Assembly (NCBI RefSeq): GCF_000714545.1 | Contig: NZ_AUNB01000051.1 | Location: forward strand, 1 to 64,000 | DNA length: 64,000 bases | Direction of reading: 5' to 3' | From: Thioclava indica | GTDB taxonomy: Bacteria > Pseudomonadota > Alphaproteobacteria > Rhodobacterales > Rhodobacteraceae | Shown here: piece after piece, positions 63,188 to 64,000 of the stretch | Layout: each line of letters begins with the position of its first letter | Position numbering within the stretch: position 1 is the stretch's first letter | Program-made: the position numbers and the translations under genes | Notes under the pieces: model-generated | What the model was told of the DNA's origin: nothing | Databases searched by the model: none | The model's input: only the letters and a program-made list of their open reading frames with translations

Positions 63188-64000
63188 CAGGGCTGCTCCG
63201 CAGTCACGGCTTGGCCATCTTTCAGACCTTGCGCATCGACGATCACCTCATCGCCTGCAGCCAGCCCTTTTGTCACGATCAAGCGCGCGGCGGGCCATTC
63301 CACGGTCTCGATTGGGCGCAGATGAGCGGTGCCATCCGTGACCACGAAGACGGAACTGCCCGTGGTCCCCGTCACAATTGCGCTGCGCGGAACGGTCAGC
63401 GCCGCGTCGCGCTGATCCACGATAATATTGGTCGCAACCGTCAGCCCAAGCGGGGCGGTGACGGGCGTATCAAAGGCGACCTTCACGGCCAAACCGCCGG
63501 TCGTGACATCCACGCGCGGCGCAACATAGCTGACATGGCCCGCGCGGGTCGCGGTTTCGCCCACCAGTTGCAACACGGCGGGCTGGTCCAGCGCGATCTG
63601 GCGGGCATAAGCCTCATCGACATCGGTTTCGACCACCGGATCGTTCAGATCGGCAAGGCTCAGAACAAGCGTTGCGGGATCAACGATTTGACCGGGATCG
63701 ACATTCAGCACGACAACACTGCCTGCGATCGGGGCGCTGATCGTGTGGTTTTGCAAAACGATCTGCGCCTGATCGAGCAGAGCGGTCATGCGCGCGACCT
63801 CGTTTTCAGCCGATTGCAGCGCGCGGGCCTCATTTTCCAGCACGCTGCGCGCAACATTGCCGCCAAGCGCGAGCGAGCGTTCATACGACACGCGCGCCTG
63901 TTCTTTTGCGACAAGCGCTGCGTCCAGCCCTGCCATCGCCTGACGGATCACCGCGTTCTGGGTTTTGGCGTCGATCTGCGCCAAGATCTGACCCGGCTTG
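63187..64000 (-). CDS. periplasmic membrane-fusion (HlyD/MacA-like) protein, 5' end outside the window
   Basis: The last 270 or so residues of an RND/MacA-type adaptor. At the right edge the frame continues through PGQILAQID, the first half of the lipoyl (biotinyl-like) domain, so the gene start with its signal or anchor is missing. A coiled-coil hairpin follows (heptads near the next 70 residues), then the second lipoyl half (ISAPIAGSVV), the beta-barrel and the membrane-proximal domain. Co-translated with the FtsX-type permease. Confidence 0.88.
   Translation of the reverse strand, partial: KPGQILAQIDAKTQNAVIRQAMAGLDAALVAKEQARVSYERSLALGGNVARSVLENEARALQSAENEVARMTALLDQAQIVLQNHTISAPIAGSVVVLNVDPGQIVDPATLVLSLADLNDPVVETDVDEAYARQIALDQPAVLQLVGETATRAGHVSYVAPRVDVTTGGLAVKVAFDTPVTAPLGLTVATNIIVDQRDAALTVPRSAIVTGTTGSSVFVVTDGTAHLRPIETVEWPAARLIVTKGLAAGDEVIVDAQGLKDGQAVTAEQP

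Overview
The window reads as chromosomal DNA of a GC-rich alphaproteobacterium, most likely of the Rhodobacterales (Rhodobacteraceae). Pointers are the family mix (DUF6455, DUF1467, DUF6324, MmcB-like, an NDUFS4-like complex I subunit, a Mur-type Fur protein beside sitABCD), a degenerate RibBA (RibBX type), a GTTC-N7-GTTC SOS-like box, clustered GANTC sites, and a tRNA-His that lacks G-1 and carries A73. No phage, insertion sequence, CRISPR array or rRNA was seen. Nearly all of the window is conserved housekeeping and metabolic DNA.

Layout. 1-8.4 kb: a PAP2-like membrane protein, aspS, hemerythrin-like protein, a stand-alone response regulator, methylmalonyl-CoA epimerase with a DUF1467 partner, EI24 and nitroreductase genes, DUF167 and an M48 lipoprotein protease. 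8.4-12.6 kb: DUF2254, two tandem four-cysteine DUF6455 proteins, a DegT-type aminotransferase and a pirin. 12.7-15.9 kb: a three-gene Tad pseudopilin operon (TadG with vWA domain, then two TadE-like proteins) without its secretion machinery. 16.2-20.3 kb: dnaG and rpoD. 20.4-30.8 kb: small envelope proteins, yjbQ, nrdR and a riboflavin cluster (ribD, ribE, ribBX, ribH, nusB) split by a reversed kpsS-OPX-kpsC capsule operon. 30.9-33.6 kb: small membrane proteins, a 327-nt gene-free tract with RNA-like helices, mmcB, tRNA-His and another stand-alone receiver. 33.6-35.7 kb: a divergent LysR/YeiH pair.

35.7-43.5 kb is a polyamine unit: a class III aminotransferase, a GntR/FCD regulator, a PotFGHI spermidine/putrescine ABC transporter and a PuuB-like oxidase. 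Matching TTTGATCA palindromes lie in front of the aminotransferase and in front of potF. 44.5-49.5 kb is a peroxide/thiol unit: katG divergent from oxyR, followed by two glutathione transferases including YghU. 49.9-55.1 kb holds yaeQ, a secreted protein and the Mn(II)/Fe(II) importer sitABCD divergent from a Mur-like Fur regulator, with two near-identical palindromes between them. 55.2-64 kb: uvrB, an NDUFS4-like subunit, a MYG1 nuclease-like protein, a DEAD-box helicase and an MFP/FtsX/LolD-type ABC export operon running off the right edge.

The points most worth a second look are the possible structured RNA at 31344-31670, the divergent tRNA-His, the Mur-like operators, the GANTC cluster ahead of rpoD, the degenerate DgkA-like protein, and the AT-richer, aromatic insertion in TadG. 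I did not find a convincing wholly new multi-gene system. All family calls come from reading motifs; no database search was possible.
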